Source: Phoronis australis (lineage: Eukaryota > Phoronida > Phoronidae). From it: 64,000 nucleotides of DNA. Shown one piece after another: positions 1 through 12,506 of this stretch; position 1 is the stretch's first letter; each line of letters opens with the position of its first letter. The position numbers were made by a program, and so were the translations under genes. Below the pieces are notes generated by a model, which saw nothing but the letters and a program-made list of their open reading frames with translations, was not told the DNA's origin and did not search any database. The DNA lies in the NCBI GenBank assembly GCA_002633005.1, contig NMRA01000190.1, forward strand, positions 401,625 through 465,624, in the 5' to 3' direction.

Positions 1-370
1 AATTAGTTAGAAACACAACATATAGCGACGAAGCGAATATGAAGTAGGTTGAAAATTGCCAAATGTTTTTAAGAACGAGTTTTGTGTCGAAACCGATTCG
101 TCGTAAATCACTCAATTGTATCCAGTATCATGTCGTGGTGTTGGGAATAACACTGCATGACGCGATTTATGTGAGCCCCCAAGGTACGTCATTAATGCAA
201 AGGTCACCTATTTGCAGAATTTATTGTTTTCACATTTACAAGTTGTCAATGAATACAACTGCACTTTGTTCAGCGTAGATTGTGTTAAAATAGCATTGCA
301 GTTTAGTTCCTGCTGTACATTAGCATAGTTAGGAGCATGCAAATACTTCTTAAGCATTGACACACAATAC
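1..370 (+). repeat. Interspersed repeat, copy A (uninterrupted)
   Basis: From AATTAGTTAGAAACACAACATATAGCG to about ATGCAAATAC TTCTTAA this aligns closely, in opposite orientation, with 27187-28113. Shared blocks include GAATATGAAGTAGGTTGAAAATT, GTGAGCCCCCAAGGTACGT and TTTTCACATTTACAAG. The left end is cut by the window edge. There is no coding content. It carries the empty target site of the MITE at 320-322. Confidence 0.8.
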
Positions 371-860
371 TGCCGGATATTTCCATAAACACACCCAGCC
401 AAAACACGCCCAGTAAATGAGTGCAAGGAAATTTTCTACAAATACCATGGGAGCATATTTAGGAAAAGGCAGCACTATGCAAATTGATGTTCTCCCGCAA
501 AATACCTTTTGCTGAATATACACCTGTCTTATACATGGAAATCTCCAGTACATAAAATAGAAAAGGCAGCCAAATATCACAATAACTACCAATTCTTTCA
601 ACATGTTTACTGTGATTCATTTTGCAGTATCCATCAGGTTGCCTTCTTAAACAGCTTAGATGAAGACAGTGAAAGTAAACAAAACCTAGAGGAAAACAGA
701 AAAAAGGACACATATTCTCCTCCAATCTTTGCCAACCTAAGGTGTGACAAGGTTTGGTAAAATTGTTAAGCTAAAACGTACACAGATACCGTAATGCTGG
801 AAACTTACAAACATGGAAGGAGTTTGGTCCAAAGAACTGTTCCACCACCAAACAATAAGT

Positions 861-920
861 GTCCAGCATCACTGATCACTGTCCAGCATCACTGACCACT
901 GTCCAGCATCACTGACCACT
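861..920. repeat. 20-bp tandem repeat, 3 copies
   Basis: Unit GTCCAGCATCACTGA(T/C)CACT at 861, 881 and 901, just downstream of the last identified PKMYT1 exon. Confidence 0.85.
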
Positions 921-1016
921 GAATCATCATTTGAGAAACAAGGTACTCCCTAATATGATTGCAAGCAGAAAGTCTAGTAACTCCACTGAAGGCTTATCCA
1001 ATACATTGAGAGCTAC

Positions 1017-4000
1017 TTACCATGGTTTAGCAAACACAGCGTCAGGTTCACTTGATGTGGATGAATCCAGAGGGGCACCCAGTGAGTTGTCTGATATGTT
1101 GATGATATCTTCATCAAACACATCATCTATAAAACAACAACAGTTACCTCACACAATGACTTTATAGAATGCTGTTCTTGGGCCAATAACATTTTGGCAG
1201 AATTCAAATTTGGTTAAATAAACATGCATTAAAGGTACCGCAAGACAGCAAAAAGTGTGACCTTTGTGTAAAATGTCAGCATTTCATCGCAAAAGCATCA
1301 ATAAAGGACAAAGAAAATCACCTGCAGAGCGTTGAGAAAAACTTAAAATATGTTTAGCACAAAACGAGCACATGGACTGTGAACTTGGTGCTTGTCAAAT
1401 AAAAGTTATGCCTCTGTCGCATGAATTTTTGAACTCTAACCTTTAAGGTGGCTCAGTTTACAGACTAACATGGAGTGTTTGAAGCACCATTTCTTTAATT
1501 CAATGTATATATATACAAATTAGAGTGATACTCTCATATTAACAACTTTGACATTTCATGAATGAAACAAAATTTATTGACAAATGCCCTAGCGAACATA
1601 TAAAAGAGTTGGACCATAAAATTTACCTACAAGACATATGACAAACACGCTTGAAGAAAAAGTATCATACTCAGAACATTCCAGAAGTGAGACGGATTGC
1701 GTTTCTGCATTTCAGCTTGAGGAACGGAAAAGAACAAACTTAAGATACTACTGAGGATTAACTATAACCAGTGATGTCCTGGTGAACAGACTGGATAAGC
1801 AAGTGTCGTTAAGCCAATGTTACAAACTTATTACAGCACATTACATAATTAATGCACAGACAAACATTTGAAATTCACTGAGACCAGCAACTTACTGACC
1901 GTCACTAAAACTCTGGTCCCAGTTATGTGTGTAGCCAGTGTGACTCCTGTTGGAAGGTGTACAGCCTCCTTTGGGAAAAACGCTTCGAAGGGGTGCCGTC
2001 ACCAGCCACCAGACAAACAGCAACATTGCAACCATCTGTTGCAGAACTTTTAGGAACAAGTATTTCTGGAAAGCCAGGAGAAAGCCACAACTATGAAGTG
2101 AATACAATGACCATGACACAAAAGATGACCCTGACACAAAAGATGACCTTGACATAAAAGATAACCCTGACATTTGTTTCTACAAATGAAGGGAAATCCT
2201 GCAGCAAATTTGGGGACTTTTGTGATGACTTATACCATTGCCATTACAAGTGCCAACGGCTCACTGAGGACATAAAAACTATGCGCTTTACACAAAATAC
2301 GAAATTAAAACTTTAAAAGGTTACAGAAAGAAATATTCATATGAGTTTTAAAACAATAACAACAAACATTAAAGATACAAAAATGAACATGTGATTAACG
2401 ATTTCTAAAAAAGCAGTTTCATTCGTGTTCAAAGCTTGTGAATGTCCCAGCCTGCCCCAACCTTCTGTCTACAAACCGATAGTAATTCCAGTCAACTTAA
2501 CTGGAGTCACTTTTTGGAAGACAGAAACACTTCATCCAAGACATTTTAACTGAAATAACAATAGTTCCAAACAGATATATATGAAGTAGTTACTCAACAA
2601 AATTTCGACCTACCACTTTTCTCAGGTAGATTTGTCTCTGCCGTCGTTTCCAAACCTGATTGACAGAAGGAACACTCAGAAGTCGTTCGGCTGACGGTCG
2701 CACAGTGTGGTCAGGCTCCATCATCTGTTGTATGATGTAGCGTAGATCATGGGACATACCTGGGGAGAAAAGGTAATGTATACCTGGAGTGAAGACATGT
2801 GACATACTGTACATATACTTGGGGGAGTAAAAATATTGTATGCCAGAGGGAAGATATGGGATATACCGTGAATATACCTAGGGAGTAGAAATATTGTATA
2901 CTAGAGGGAATACATGTGATATACAGTAACTATAGATATACTTGGCATATACATGGAATATACAACTCACATATCTGTCGAGTAGAAATGTATTATGCTT
3001 TATGGAAGAAACAGGATTTTCCAGGAGGAAAATTGCATATAATTAGGGGACAGCTGAATCAACCCGAAAGAAGAAACAATGCACAAGAAATGGGATGAAA
3101 CTGGGCAAGATAACATGCACCTGGAGGGAAGGACATATTTGGAGGGAACCCTAGGATATACCTTACTGAGAGGAACAGTACATGCCACGGACAACTTAAC
3201 CTGAGGAACGAAATTGGATATACCTGAGGAAGAAAGATATGCCAGGACAGAAATGGGATATAGCTGGGGTGTAGAAATAAGTACCAAGGAATTAAAGTGA
3301 CACAATTTCGTACCAGGGATGTCCACATATAAGCTGAATATGTGCACAGTGGACGTACATAGGAAACATTGTCACAAAGCAAATTACGCAGGGCACACAT
3401 TTGTGAAAAGTGTGCATGGTGGCACATAAAAACTTTCTTGAATTTCACAGGAAATGGGCACTAAACTAGATTTTACAGTCCAGTTAAAAGTGAAGAAATA
3501 TTTCACTAGATAAAGTTATAAAAAACCTCCTTATCAGGCAGTCTGACCATTAAGTCAAATATCTGCAAAACAATCAAGTTTAAATTTTAGTAAAAAGACT
3601 GAGGAACTAAATTTTGCATTTCATACCCATCTATCAATGGGTCACAAAACCATGTCTTTCATTGAACTTAAGCAAAAAGGAAAGGCATGTTTATAAGAAA
3701 ACAAAGATAACTAAAACATGACCATATCTATTTTGCTATATACACAAGAAAGACAAAATTTCAGAAATACTATCACAGTTTCTAGTTTATCTAACTTAAA
3801 AATCATGAATGTCCCAATGTTTGTTTAGACCTAATCAAAAGAGTAAACTGACAGTTTGTTGTTTATTTAGACCACGCTCTTAAAATTACAGATCATGATG
3901 CAAAATCTTGTGAGCTTAGCCTGAAAAATAAACAAACAGTCAGTTCTTGCCGAGTATCAAGATCACATCCAAACTAAGTAAGACCAACCTTATGATGGCA

Positions 4001-7000
4001 AGGGTACTAAAACAAAACTTGTTTTTGATAGAATGCATGGGTTAAATGTTACTTTCAGAAGAATTGCCCTCTCCTCTAACATCTATCTCTAACAAAAATT
4101 CAAACCAGAAAGGAAATTGCACTGGAGTCACAGAATGTACTTGACATTATTTTTCACAGAAATTGGAACATCGACAGGTTACCTTTTAAAAACGCATCTG
4201 GAAGTTTACCCTCCCGTAACTGATGCCATGCGTCACCACCACGGGGAAGGTCAAGGTCACTAGCTAACTCTAGCACAGTAATGCCAAGACTGAAATGCAT
4301 TAGACAAAAAGAACAATGAAATAATACACACTTGTTTGTATATTGAAATTATGACATGTCTCCAAAGCCTTTAACCAGTACATCTGGTTTAATTTTAGGG
4401 GTCTTTACAGGTAATTACTGCTCGTATCAATAGTACAATGCTAAACATAAAACCAACAAATTCAACAATGGCTTGGTCAAAGTGACATAAGTAGAAAGAC
4501 GTTTTCATCAAACTGATGTTATTGTCACACAAGATACAAATTTGGTTACGTTGGAGACATTTCTCAATGTTAAGTATTGTTACCTGGCCCTCAGTGACTC
4601 AGCATGCTATGTTGTGATATAAATGGTGGCCATCTTGTGTCTGGTTCTGCTTTCACTGAGCAGACACACTGACCATTTCTCTACTGAACACAGTTTGGGT
4701 CAAGGATTTTAGTAATGTTTAATAGTAAAGGTAACATCAATAATGTTAAATTTCCCCTTTCTATTTCTGCATGTGTTTGCAATTCTAAGAATTAACATAT
4801 CTTGCAAGAATAGCAATACAATGCTTTGAGCGAATGAAAACAAGTAGCTTGGATGAGCCATCCAATCAATGCATTAAAGGTGATTTTTTCAGAGCAGCAA
4901 CAAATGACTACTTTCTCAAATGGAGATTTCTAAGAATCTGAACTTAATGTTTGTCATAAGTCAAAACAAGACTACGTCAAGTTACTTAAATCTACTTTGC
5001 AAGAAAAGCTTTTAATACTACAGGCAAACAAACCTAAAAATGTCAGCTGCCTTTCCAAATGTCCCCTGCATGAGTTCAGGCGCCAGGTATTTGGGGTCAC
5101 CCTCTTGGGCTTCAGAGAAGTCTGAACTCTGAAATACACGGAAAGGCATTTTGTAATTCACAAAACACTTTGTATAGAGAAAGGCATTTTGCAATTCACA
5201 ATAAACCCTTTTTATAGACCCATTCCAACAGTCTAAGGTAATGCCTTAAAACAAATTTTCCTAAGAGAGGAATAGTACAATTCATTCCGATTAGAAATTT
5301 TGTATTGGGCCTCGCAAGCTTCCAATTGCAAGAGATCATTTCAGGAGCGCACAAACCATACGCTTTTGGGGGGAGGGGTCGCGGCTTGTTGTTAACGTGT
5401 GCTTTTGATGTTATGAAAATGTCAATGTTAAATAACAGATTAAAATAAAACCATGAGAAACAACTAATATCAGAAATGTCACAAAGATCCAACCAGGACA
5501 AACAAAAACACAAAGAATTGTGTGAAATTTTTTTACTTTTATACCACGCCACTGTACAAACCAACTCTAAAATTTAACTTTGAAGCACACTTGCAGTTCA
5601 ACAGATACAAAAACATAGACTTCATAAGAATATATCCATTTTTGTACGCTTATGGGAAGGGAGGAGGGGGTCGGCAAAAGCATACACTTTGTGGACTCGT
5701 GAAAATGGCGAAAATTGTGAAAGGTTCCCAATGTGACTTGTGTATCAAATCTGTGATGTACTTTTATAACCGATTTGAAAAACTGACTGAAGGGACTGCA
5801 AAGCTTTGTTTACAACCAGTTGTTTCAACTATAACCACCAAAGTGTTTTTTTGAATTTGTTAGAAATATTTAAAATAAAGGGGAAAAACATCAAAAGTTC
5901 TACCATTACTTTTTGATGTTTTCTGGCAAAAAAATCCACCACTGGATAATAATTGTCGCAACAGGACGCACATTTTACCCAAAAACTTGCAGTTTGCATA
6001 TTCAAATTGTAGGGATAGTACACAAATTTGTCATGTTTCAACTACAAAAGCTAAAATCCCAAAATATCACACGCTAATAAGAACGACACCAATCAATCAT
6101 TCCACAAATATTACCTTGACTAGAGATAACACCAATCCAAAGTCACCTAGTTTACAGGTTCCATCCTTTGATATGAAAATATTTTCCGGCTTGATGTCCA
6201 TGTGCACCAGGTCCTGATCATGCAGGTGTTTCAAAGCCTAACAGGACAAATATTTACAGTAAAGTCTCACCAATTTAAAACACAATGTGGCAGACAAGTG
6301 AAGTTTTGTTGTTTTTTTTTTCGTTGTTTTCATATAAGATAGTTGCACCATATTAACATTTTATCACTGTTTAGCTCCATACTAACTGATAATGTTATGA
6401 GAAATTAGGCACTGTATTCACAACAATGTTAGAAACTTTTGAAAAATTTTAGGGAATTATTTTTTTCCAAAGTCGTACTTATTTTGGATACATTGTTTAA
6501 ATCACAACCACCAATACATGTGTAACATTTTGCTAATAATGCCCCAAGAAAAGTCAATAATAGTACAAGCTGAAAACCAATTTAATGCTCACAAGAGTCA
6601 TCGTTGACATTAACTTTCTTTATAACATTCTTTATCTATAGCCTTACAACTAAATTGAGATCACTATGCAGAGTTCAATGTTTGTCCCCACAGGACTGGA
6701 AACAAGGAAGAAATGCAGTCGGACTTTTTGAAAGCTTGATTTTTTCATTGCAAGAAATGGAGAGTACCTGGTTTGAGAAGTTCATGCAAATAATTGGGGT
6801 GTGCACACTGTGATCAATGCAATCGCAACAGCAAAATTACACTACTGTTGCTAAAACCTGTTCAAATTCCAATGTTGTTATTGCAAAGAAAATGAGAAGA
6901 CCATCATTTTAAACTTTCACATTAAACACAATGGTCTCAACAGGGACATGAGAATCAGGAGTCATATCTAATTATAGTTTCAGGATGCGCTTCCCTTACT

Positions 7001-10000
7001 TTTCATTTTCATCTCTCTTTCATCCCATTTACGCATACCTGTTGCAGTCATCGTAATCTTTTCAACCACATGACGAAGAACTGCACGCCAGCTCAAAGTT
7101 AGTGGTTTTACATGTTTTATACCGATGGAGAATACAGGTGCATTTTATACCCTATTTTATCTATACCAGGAATTAACAGGTTCCAACAGTAGAAGTAGAG
7201 CCACATTGTCAAACAGTATGAGAATGTTTAAATACCAACCAGAAGCAAATCAACCATGTAATTCCACACGAGACTTTCAGGGATGTCGTGGTTATTTTCT
7301 GCAAAAGTGTTCAAGCTGAAAGAAAAACAACAAAACATTAACTGAACTGCAGGTGAATAGCTCGCCACAATGACCAAACTTTGAAATTATTATTACAGGT
7401 AACCCTTATTCACAAACAGCATGATTCACCATTCGATAACTGATCTAGCCTGGCTAACATGGGCCAGTCTCACAGAGCAGTGATAACTAAGACAATACAA
7501 ATTTGGAACACAGACTCGAACACAAGCTAAGTCAAGTTTGGTCAACTTTGAAAAGTAAAATGTAAGTCATACACACAGTTCATTCAATAACACTACAATG
7601 CAAACAAGCAACCAGTGTATAACACAATTCCATGGCCATTGCTAATAGCCCCTTCCCGAAATACCACAACGACGTTTCAGGTTCTGCAGTATTTACCCAC
7701 AACGCTGTGCACCTCTAATGCACATGTACCACTACTGCTGTGCCAGTTAGTCATTCTAATGTCAATAATGTACAAAAACTGAGTGGGGGCATTAAGCTGA
7801 GTGGGACATCAAGCTGAGTGGAGCATTACAAACCACGTTCAGGAGTCAAAAACATCAGCTTTCTTTACAGCCATGTGACCGTCCAAAGAAACGCTACTGC
7901 ATTCAAATGCTTTGTTTGAAATGAAATCTGGCTACAAATAAACACCTGAAATTCTCGAACGCAATACTACCTTGGTGATTGAAACTAACCTGTCATGCCA
8001 AGCAACTTAAAGGTTCTGGTCTGAAGCAAAAACAACCTTCAGTTCTTTTCAAGCCTAGAAACGATTTTTAATCTAAGCAAGGAAAGACACGTGTCGATTC
8101 TATAACAGGAAGTGGCCTAAATCAAAAGTTGATTTTTTGACAGAAGCCACTAGTTTTTTCCCATTTAATCTGACTCAGCAGAGAAGTAGGTTAGCAGCCA
8201 AAAAGCAGGTCCACAGACAATATAACAAGTTTCTCTACCACCTCAAAGAGGAGAGCTGTGGAGGATGAGGGAATTTCACTCATACCTGGCTTCACACAGC
8301 TCTGTTTGGATGTAGAGATGATGTCTTTCCTCCCAAGCCTTCACAAATCCTACACAGTTTGGGTGTTTAGGGAGAAACTCGTGTTTAGCTACCTCCTCTA
8401 ATTTCCTTTTCCTGAAAAAAAACAAAAACAAAATAGCTTAAGACAGTTTCAAGGATGTTTTAAACTGAGACAATTTTCATGGCACAGCCACACACAACAG
8501 TAATGGCAAATGTATTCAAATGACAAAATTTTCTATAGATTTTAAAAGCAAACCTGTCTGATTCTCCTCGAAATCTGTCCCGTGATCGTTTCACTGCATA
8601 AAGCTTTCCATCTTCCTTGCTTCGGACCTTGAAAACCTGTTGAAAACAGTAAAAAATGAGTGTATTGATGAGGTTCTTTCAATTGATACTCTGAGTTGCA
8701 GCATTCAAAAGGCATTTTTATCCAGGGGAAAAACTAGCTTTTGCAAAACTGTTGACGTTTTCTTCATCTCATACAATGCCCCGATTCTGCTACCATATTT
8801 CACCCCAGTTTTTAAACAGAACAAGCTACAGTTCATGTTATGTGGAATTCAGATAGTATCATACCTCACCAAATGAGCCAGCGCCGAGCTTGCTGATAAT
8901 TTCAAAGCACTGATCAAAGTACAACTCCCTACACTCCTTGTTGTAGTTTGGACTCAGCGCCACGCTCTCCGTAGAGTCCCTGAAGGAGACAGGTTGGGCG
9001 CGATAGTCTTGCTTGATTTGGAACACCCTGCTCACAGGAGGATAACTCTTCACAGGGGGTCGAGGCGGGCAGGGTGTTGGGGGCGGGTTACCAAGAATTC
9101 GTGGACGAAGTTTTTCCTGGAAAAACATTTGTTTTTAAAAATACATCAGTATGTCTCTGCCAGTTGTAACTGGCCCATTGTGAAACTGGTATTATTTTTC
9201 ACAAGACTGTAAGATCCAAGGAACTGATGTGAAACAAAAAAATGAGAATGTGACAATTACCAAGTTCTACAAAGTACAAAGGAAATGAGTCAAACATGAG
9301 ACGTCATTTGTGTTACCAATGACAACAGGCTCATAGTAGTTCTTTAGCTTTATAACAAGACCAGACTCTTGTAAGCACAATACAAGTTGTATTGAAGTTC
9401 TGTAAAATTAGTGGTTTTGATTATCCCTCACATGTACAGCCCACCAAGATACTAAAGTAACATTAAACCTGCTTTATTAGGCCATTTGCTGCTGTACAAC
9501 ATTCAATTCATTCCCTGCTACTCAGATAAGCATTTCAAGGATTGGAAAGAACTAGCAGTTGCTTGCGACAATTCTCAGCACAAAATTAAAACAATGACAA
9601 CATCTCGAGTCTGGTGTCAAGTAGTAAACTGTCAGTTTTTGCCTAGCCCTAAAATCACTTCTAATCTTAAGGAGCACACCGAGACTAGTTTTATAGTGGT
9701 GAATAGTTCATATCAAAAGTTTTTGTTTATTGTTAATTTGCTTTCTACAGCTGTGGTTCAAAATTTGAACTGGTCTTTAGAAATTTGCAAATGAAACTAA
9801 ACTGGTCATCATGGAAAATATTGGTGAATTGTACGGAAGTTATTCGGAATTCGTTAGTAGTTGGATATTTTTCATAATTGATGATGTACAAATGAAAGTG
9901 TTCAAAAGCTTCAGGACTCAAGCTACTTCAAATCAACTAAATTTCACACTTGAAGAATGGAGCTTTACATCAGAAATAATCCAATGCAGGAAACAACAGT

Positions 10001-10110
10001 AAACCGGTGCGCTACACAGAAAGTTTTACAATCAGTACCTTTTTAGTTGAAAATGTTTGTTGTTCTGTGAAGAACTTTGGAGTTGGCCGCGGTGTTTTCA
10101 CAACTGACAT
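1017..10110 (-). CDS. PKMYT1: Myt1 kinase (membrane-associated CDK1-inhibitory kinase), 11 coding exons
   Basis: Wee1/Myt1-family kinase that phosphorylates CDK1 on Thr14/Tyr15 from ER/Golgi membranes and holds cells before mitosis (family knowledge). Coding exons, 5' to 3': 10110-10039, 9116-8865, 8636-8554, 8411-8286, 7315-7240, 6237-6115, 5128-5034, 4289-4183, 2759-2614, 2065-1900, 1126-1017. Phase is consistent at every junction and introns are GT-AG. The predicted protein is about 451 aa (human is 499). Visible: N-terminal proline-rich TPRPTPKFF segment, glycine loop GAGSFG (102-107), VAIK-type Lys124, catalytic HMDIKPEN (Asp217), GDFG (Asp235), APE-type LAPEL, then a hydrophobic membrane segment near 371-386 and an acidic tail. 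Start chosen because exon 1 matches the vertebrate N-terminus and joins exon 2 in phase. The 3' end is uncertain: frame reaches TAA at 1017-1019, but a strong GTAAGT donor lies at 1020-1015, so another C-terminal exon is possible. Confidence 0.94.
2109..2171. repeat. 18-bp tandem repeat upstream of PKMYT1 exon 10
   Basis: Diverged units related to GACACAAAAGATGACCCT occur about three and a half times. The array is intronic, a short distance on the 5' side of the transmembrane-encoding exon (2065-1900). Confidence 0.7.
2760..2990. repeat. Degenerate ~58-bp repeat array in a PKMYT1 intron
   Basis: Blocks such as GGGGGAGTAAAAATATTGTATGCCAGAGG and AGGGAGTAGAAATATTGTATACTAGAGG recur about every 58 bases, together with ATATACC(T/G) phrases. 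Fainter copies continue towards 3280. The array begins at the acceptor of the exon 2759-2614. Confidence 0.6.
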
Positions 10111-10276
10111 TTCAACAATAATTCAAACAAGGAGACAAAATAGATGTATCTCCGACGAAGCTTCTGCTTCAATTGTCAACATGCACAAATGACAGCGGCT
10201 TTAAATGATGGTAACAGGATGCTTGGAGCAAACATCTGCAAAAACATCTTCAACTCCAACAAAGTTTTGGAAATTC

Positions 10277-10287
10277 GGCGCCATCTT
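10277..10287 (-). promoter_or_regulatory. YY1-like motif upstream of PKMYT1
   Basis: On the minus strand this reads AAGATGGCGCC, close to the YY1 consensus that often lies just downstream of transcription starts. It is about 170 bases upstream of the PKMYT1 ATG, as expected for a promoter or 5' UTR site. A second, weaker AAAATGGCCGAA copy lies near 10458-10470. Motif match only. Confidence 0.35.
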
Positions 10288-10796
10288 CTTGACCTACTTC
10301 GGGTAATCTTCAAAAAACATCAATCTGTCAATAAATGCTCAAAATTATCCTTAAAACTAAAATACTGTCAATTAATAACTAAATTTAATTGTGAAAGTGT
10401 AACAAATGTTTACTTTATTGAACATGTGAAGTAAAAATACTTTACAATTGAGGATATTTCGGCCATTTTCTTGACCTAATTTTGAAGTAAAGCAGCAGTT
10501 TGGTACTGAATATTCTTTGTGAGAAAATAATTAGGCCTACGTGTGAAAGCAAAATGAGATCAAGATCGTGAACAGGTTCGTCAGAAATATCAAGTCGTTT
10601 CATTCAGAAGTGCTGTGATGCCTCTAGTTTTTTGTCGTGAGCTACGTGCTAAATGGGAATAAAGTTAGGCTCTCTACCACGTTCCGCGTGCTGCCATCTA
10701 TCTGTCTGGCGTCATGTGATGACGATGCCTGACGATTGGTGGCAGTGACGCGAGCGAACACGCAACGCCATACACTCGGTAGAGCAAATGAGAGTG

Positions 10797-11395
10797 TAGA
10801 CAGTGATCACCTTCTCTAGCTGGCCTAGTAGATACGGTGTCTATAGGAGCTTCATACGTCGGAAGCTTTTCGGCGAATTATGCCTTACACTGCCAATGTC
10901 TCTGACTAAAACATCAAAGTCTCGTTGTTATATTATAACTTATAACTACTTTTGTGCATAGAGCCATAAAGGGACACCTTAGGTCCTTAGGAGGCTTTCA
11001 ACTCGACGAAATACTCCTGTTATCAAACTTTTTCTTCAAGCAACCCCTCATTCAGTTCTCAAAGTCGGTAACTTGCCATTTTTAACACTTCGTGCGGCAG
11101 GTGTTATGACGTCATATCCCCTAGCTTGCGCAGTGTAAATGGTGAGTTAATGATTTTGGGAACTGAACGAGGGACTGCTCAATGAAAAAGTTTGACAACG
11201 GAAGTATTTTGTGGAGTTGGGAGGAATTAAAAACATCCACTGAGCCTCCTAAGGTGTCCCTCTATGCGCTAAAAGGTATTTGTAACGTGACTTTGTTGTT
11301 TTAGTCAGTTTGAGGCATAATTCGCTGAAAAGCTTCTGACTTATAGGAGCTTCACTGTCTCTACTAGAGCAGCTAGAGACGGTGATCACTGTCTA
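10797..11395. mobile_element. Foldback (long inverted-repeat) element
   Basis: The left end TAGACAGTGATCACC (10797-10811) is matched in inverted orientation by GGTGATCACTGTCTA (11381-11395). The arms remain recognisably complementary almost to the middle: the GGAGCTTCA...GAATTATGCC block, GGGACACCTTAGG, and the CTCATTCAGTTC/GAACTGAACGAG block. The centre is the palindrome TATGACGTCATA around 11110/11111. The left arm is about 314 bases and the right about 285, differing by small indels. There is no coding capacity, so this is a non-autonomous foldback or MITE-like element. I could not define target-site duplications. Confidence 0.7.
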
Positions 11396-11819
11396 ACGAG
11401 AACGTGGCTTCTTCCTGTGGTTGGCTGCATTGTTTATCTTGGCTATATGTTTATACAGCTTTGCACTGATGTTGTTAAAAAACTGGCTGAATAAAATCTG
11501 ACTCATAATCAATTGCAGTGAAAACAGCACTCTTCCTTCAGTATATTGAATTAGTAACTGGTGCTAAAGAAATGCTGTTATGGTTAGTCTGCTGCAAATT
11601 GTGGAGCATGATGATGCGCCGCTTTCAGCCCCATGAAATCGGGGTCACTTATTGGCCAGTTTCTTTTTCCGTGATTTTTAAATCAACTGTTTTTCTTTCA
11701 CATGGTTGCGTACATGTCACAACAAATTATAGTTTTGGGTATTTTAATTCTTGCAAACTGAATTCCTGAACAAATATTGCTTTGGCGAAGTTGTCGTCTC
11801 CCGAGAGTTGTCGCGAAAA

Positions 11820-11958
11820 TTTTAACAAATGGCGCATGCGCGTTTCATGAGCATGCTGTTTTCAAGTCCATGACAGGCTTATAGAGAGTTATGCAAGAAA
11901 ATGGTGTCTATTAGATTGTTTTTCATGTTTAAAAATGGATGCAACAGACAAGGTGAGT
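11820..11958 (+). promoter_or_regulatory. NRF1-type motif with possible orphan 5' exon
   Basis: GCGCATGCGC at 11832-11841 is the NRF1 palindrome, and CAAATGGCGC overlaps it as a YY1-like motif. About 110 bases downstream, ATGGATGCAACAGACAAG is followed directly by the strong donor GTGAGT. This looks like a first exon with its promoter. I could not connect it to a downstream coding exon: joined to a splice site just before the MFAP1 ATG it would be out of frame, so it may be an untranslated MFAP1 leader exon or a separate transcript. Confidence 0.35.
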
Positions 11959-12010
11959 ATCAGACTTTGCATGCACTCCGCCAGTTGTTAGATGGACTTA
12001 TGTTAGTTGG

Positions 12011-12100
12011 GCGCCAATGTTAAAAATTCCGTCATCACGGAGACTTGAACTGGTGTTCCCTGTGTGGAAGTTGAGCATTCAAAGCGTTCAGCCAAAAGAG
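12011..12100 (-). mobile_element. tRNA-derived SINE-like fragment
   Basis: The minus strand reads GGCTGAACGCTTTGA, resembling a pol III A box, then CCAGTTCAAGTCTC, resembling a B box (GGTTCRANTCC), at roughly tRNA spacing. It does not fold convincingly as a functional tRNA. Confidence 0.3.
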
Positions 12101-12179
12101 GTTTTTTATGTCCGTAAGTCAAGTGGCAACAAAATGGGTAGACAAAAATGTAAAAGTTTTGAGACATGTAGTTGAGATA

Positions 12180-12506
12180 TCAAAATATAGAAAAAGACTT
12201 AAGTGGAATTTGCTTACTTGAGTTAGCGATGTTTCTGTCACCAACTTCAGCTTGACTAGTTGTGTTACTATCGTTGTGGCCAATAGGTGGCGTTTTAGCC
12301 AGACGACGTGGCATCGAGGTCAGGATACAATCCAGTATGTTTGACTGTTGGAATCTTACTTCACCCTGTTTGCTTGAGGAGGGGCACTCGTGCAAAGCTT
12401 GTTTGACACCCCCTCTGAACCAATCTTCCTCACAGTCTATAATAGAGACATCACCAGTATCAAAATCATGTATGGTGACCGCTATTTTTAACCACTTGTG
12501 AGCCAC
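12180..12506 (-). pseudogene. Penelope-like retroelement fragment (GIY-YIG C-terminal region)
   Basis: The minus-strand frame contains IHDFDTGDVSIIDCEEDWF then RGGVKQALHE, which resembles the 'DxEEDWFxRGVKEAIH' motif found after the GIY-YIG endonuclease domain of Penelope-like and related retroelement polyproteins (family knowledge). No reverse-transcriptase motifs are visible on either side, and the frame ends without the rest of the protein. It is therefore a 5'-truncated, inactive copy between PKMYT1 and MFAP1. The assignment rests on motif memory, not on a search. Confidence 0.5.

Noticed and set aside
2590-2613. TAA at 2590-2592 as the PKMYT1 stop
   Set aside because: A donor at 2613/2612 (GTG then GTAGGT) joins in phase to the exon 2065-1900, which encodes the membrane segment expected after the kinase domain.
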